This document shows, piece by piece, positions 63,535 through 64,000 of a DNA stretch of 64,000 nt (position 1 is the stretch's first letter; the number at the start of each line of letters is the position of its first letter). This DNA comes from CAVXXB01 sp963765585 (GTDB taxonomy: Bacteria; Calditrichota; Calditrichia; JAJRVZ01): assembly GCA_963765585.1 (NCBI GenBank), contig CAVXXB010000001.1, positions 124,001 through 188,000 on the forward strand. Direction: 5' to 3'. The notes below the pieces were generated by a model, which was given only the letters and a program-made list of their open reading frames with translations, did no database searches and was not told the DNA's origin. The position numbers and the translations under genes are program-made.

Positions 63535-63905
63535 TTTGATTCAATTACGACAAAGGCGATAGCCGCATTCTCTGTATGTGATAACGATATTAAAACTTTA
63601 CTGCCGGTGGTTCTTTCAGCACATTTGCCATATAGATTTAAAATCGGTTTACCAAGTTCGTCATTTTCAATCTCCATATCTTTCCAGCGTAATCCGTCAC
63701 GCAATCCTGTTCCAAGTGCTTTCAGGAACGCCTCTTTTGCCGCAAATCTTGCTGCAAAGCATTCTGCTTTTGTATGCTTGTTGCTGCAATATTCAATTTC
63801 TGTCTTTGTAAACACTTTAGCTAAAAACCGGTCTCCCTGCTGTTCAATAATCCGGGCGATCCGCTTGATATCACAGATATCGGTACCGATGCCATATATG
63901 GCCAT
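63531..63905 (-). CDS. acpS: Holo-[acyl-carrier-protein] synthase AcpS
   Basis: A 124-residue phosphopantetheinyl transferase that moves 4'-phosphopantetheine from CoA to acyl carrier protein. Motifs: GIGTDICDIKRIARII with the metal Asp, FTKTEIEYC, and FAARFAAKEAFLKALGTG with Glu and Lys of the active site; ISLSHTENAAIAFV near the end. Its substrate CoA links it to coaD. The stop overlaps the end of ychF by four bases. Confidence 0.96.
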   Translation of the reverse strand: MAIYGIGTDICDIKRIARIIEQQGDRFLAKVFTKTEIEYCSNKHTKAECFAARFAAKEAFLKALGTGLRDGLRWKDMEIENDELGKPILNLYGKCAERTTGSKVLISLSHTENAAIAFVVIESN

Positions 63906-63931
63906 TTACTGCCTCATTAATATTATGGTAC

Positions 63932-63955
63932 TTGGTAATTAGGAATTAGGAATTT
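63932..63955. repeat. Heptad array (TTGGTAA/TTAGGAA)
   Basis: TTGGTAA, TTAGGAA, TTAGGAA in seven-base register, upstream of acpS near the window's right edge. Confidence 0.7.
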
Positions 63956-64000
63956 GTATATACATATTCCATTTTCTGTGTGTCAAATACCAATTATTAC

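Noticed and set aside
1..64000. tRNA and rRNA genes
   Set aside because: None recognised by eye on either strand; a covariance-model scan would be needed to exclude a tRNA.

Overview
The window reads as one contiguous, gene-dense, moderately AT-rich bacterial chromosome segment with an outer membrane. Organism: the combination of PorV/FadL-like outer-membrane proteins, a lamin-tail surface protein ending in a FlgD-like sorting domain, a helix-hairpin-helix/beta-barrel fusion, a mitochondrial-type citrate synthase and hybrid two-component signalling points to the FCB group (Marinimicrobia/Calditrichota/Ignavibacteria-like). No rRNA or other phylogenetic marker fixes the lineage, so this placement is inference.

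Layout. 1-1001: 3' part of a hybrid histidine kinase. 1036-4810: thiamine salvage, with a consensus promoter, a TPP riboswitch with its own terminator, overlapping thiM-thiE-thiL, then thiD. 5120-8833: secreted protein, plsX, 5'-nucleotidase. 9153-17756: a tight four-gene minus-strand operon of envelope proteins. 17845-24842: EamA transporter, GAF/PP2C phosphatase, cNMP-binding protein, AI-2E-family permease, small membrane protein, B3/B4 protein and a radical SAM protein. 25080-31080: one-chain ADP-forming acyl-CoA synthetase, a frameshifted M23 peptidase, and a Memo/AMMECR1 pair. 31333-39591: SSS symporter, response regulator, moeA, tex, nth, a decayed REP-associated transposase, aminotransferase. 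39593-47825: CsgG-like barrel protein, two SDR-type genes (one frameshifted), DUF427, HAD, TPR, and a HEAT-cyclophilin lipoprotein. 48063-51825: an unusual PilM/PilN-like three-gene inner-membrane locus, followed by rsmD, coaD, pta, a FmdB-type zinc ribbon and citrate synthase. 55809-63905: four-helix-bundle protein, frameshifted MsbA-like exporter, cysteine desulfurase, NSS and AGCS sodium symporters, ychF and acpS.

How genes work together. ThiM, ThiE, ThiD and ThiL form a complete salvage route from thiazole and HMP to thiamine diphosphate, gated by the riboswitch; no de novo thiC or thiG is in the window. CoaD, Pta, the ADP-forming synthetase and citrate synthase all handle CoA or acetyl-CoA. 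The 9-18 kb operon looks like a surface-protein and outer-membrane-channel set.

Two features stand out beyond ordinary gene content. First, six genes are each broken once or twice (seven sites) by what looks like exactly one extra base in an A/T run, always with the same polarity. This is either systematic sequence error or something biological, and it must be settled before any gene is called a pseudogene. Second, intergenic spaces are filled with short-period degenerate repeats (7, 8 and 9 bp periods), palindromes and MITE-like hairpins. Some abut or enter genes, one supplies the start region of a gene, and inverted copies flank a free-standing four-helix-bundle gene. No tRNA, rRNA, CRISPR array or prophage was recognised.
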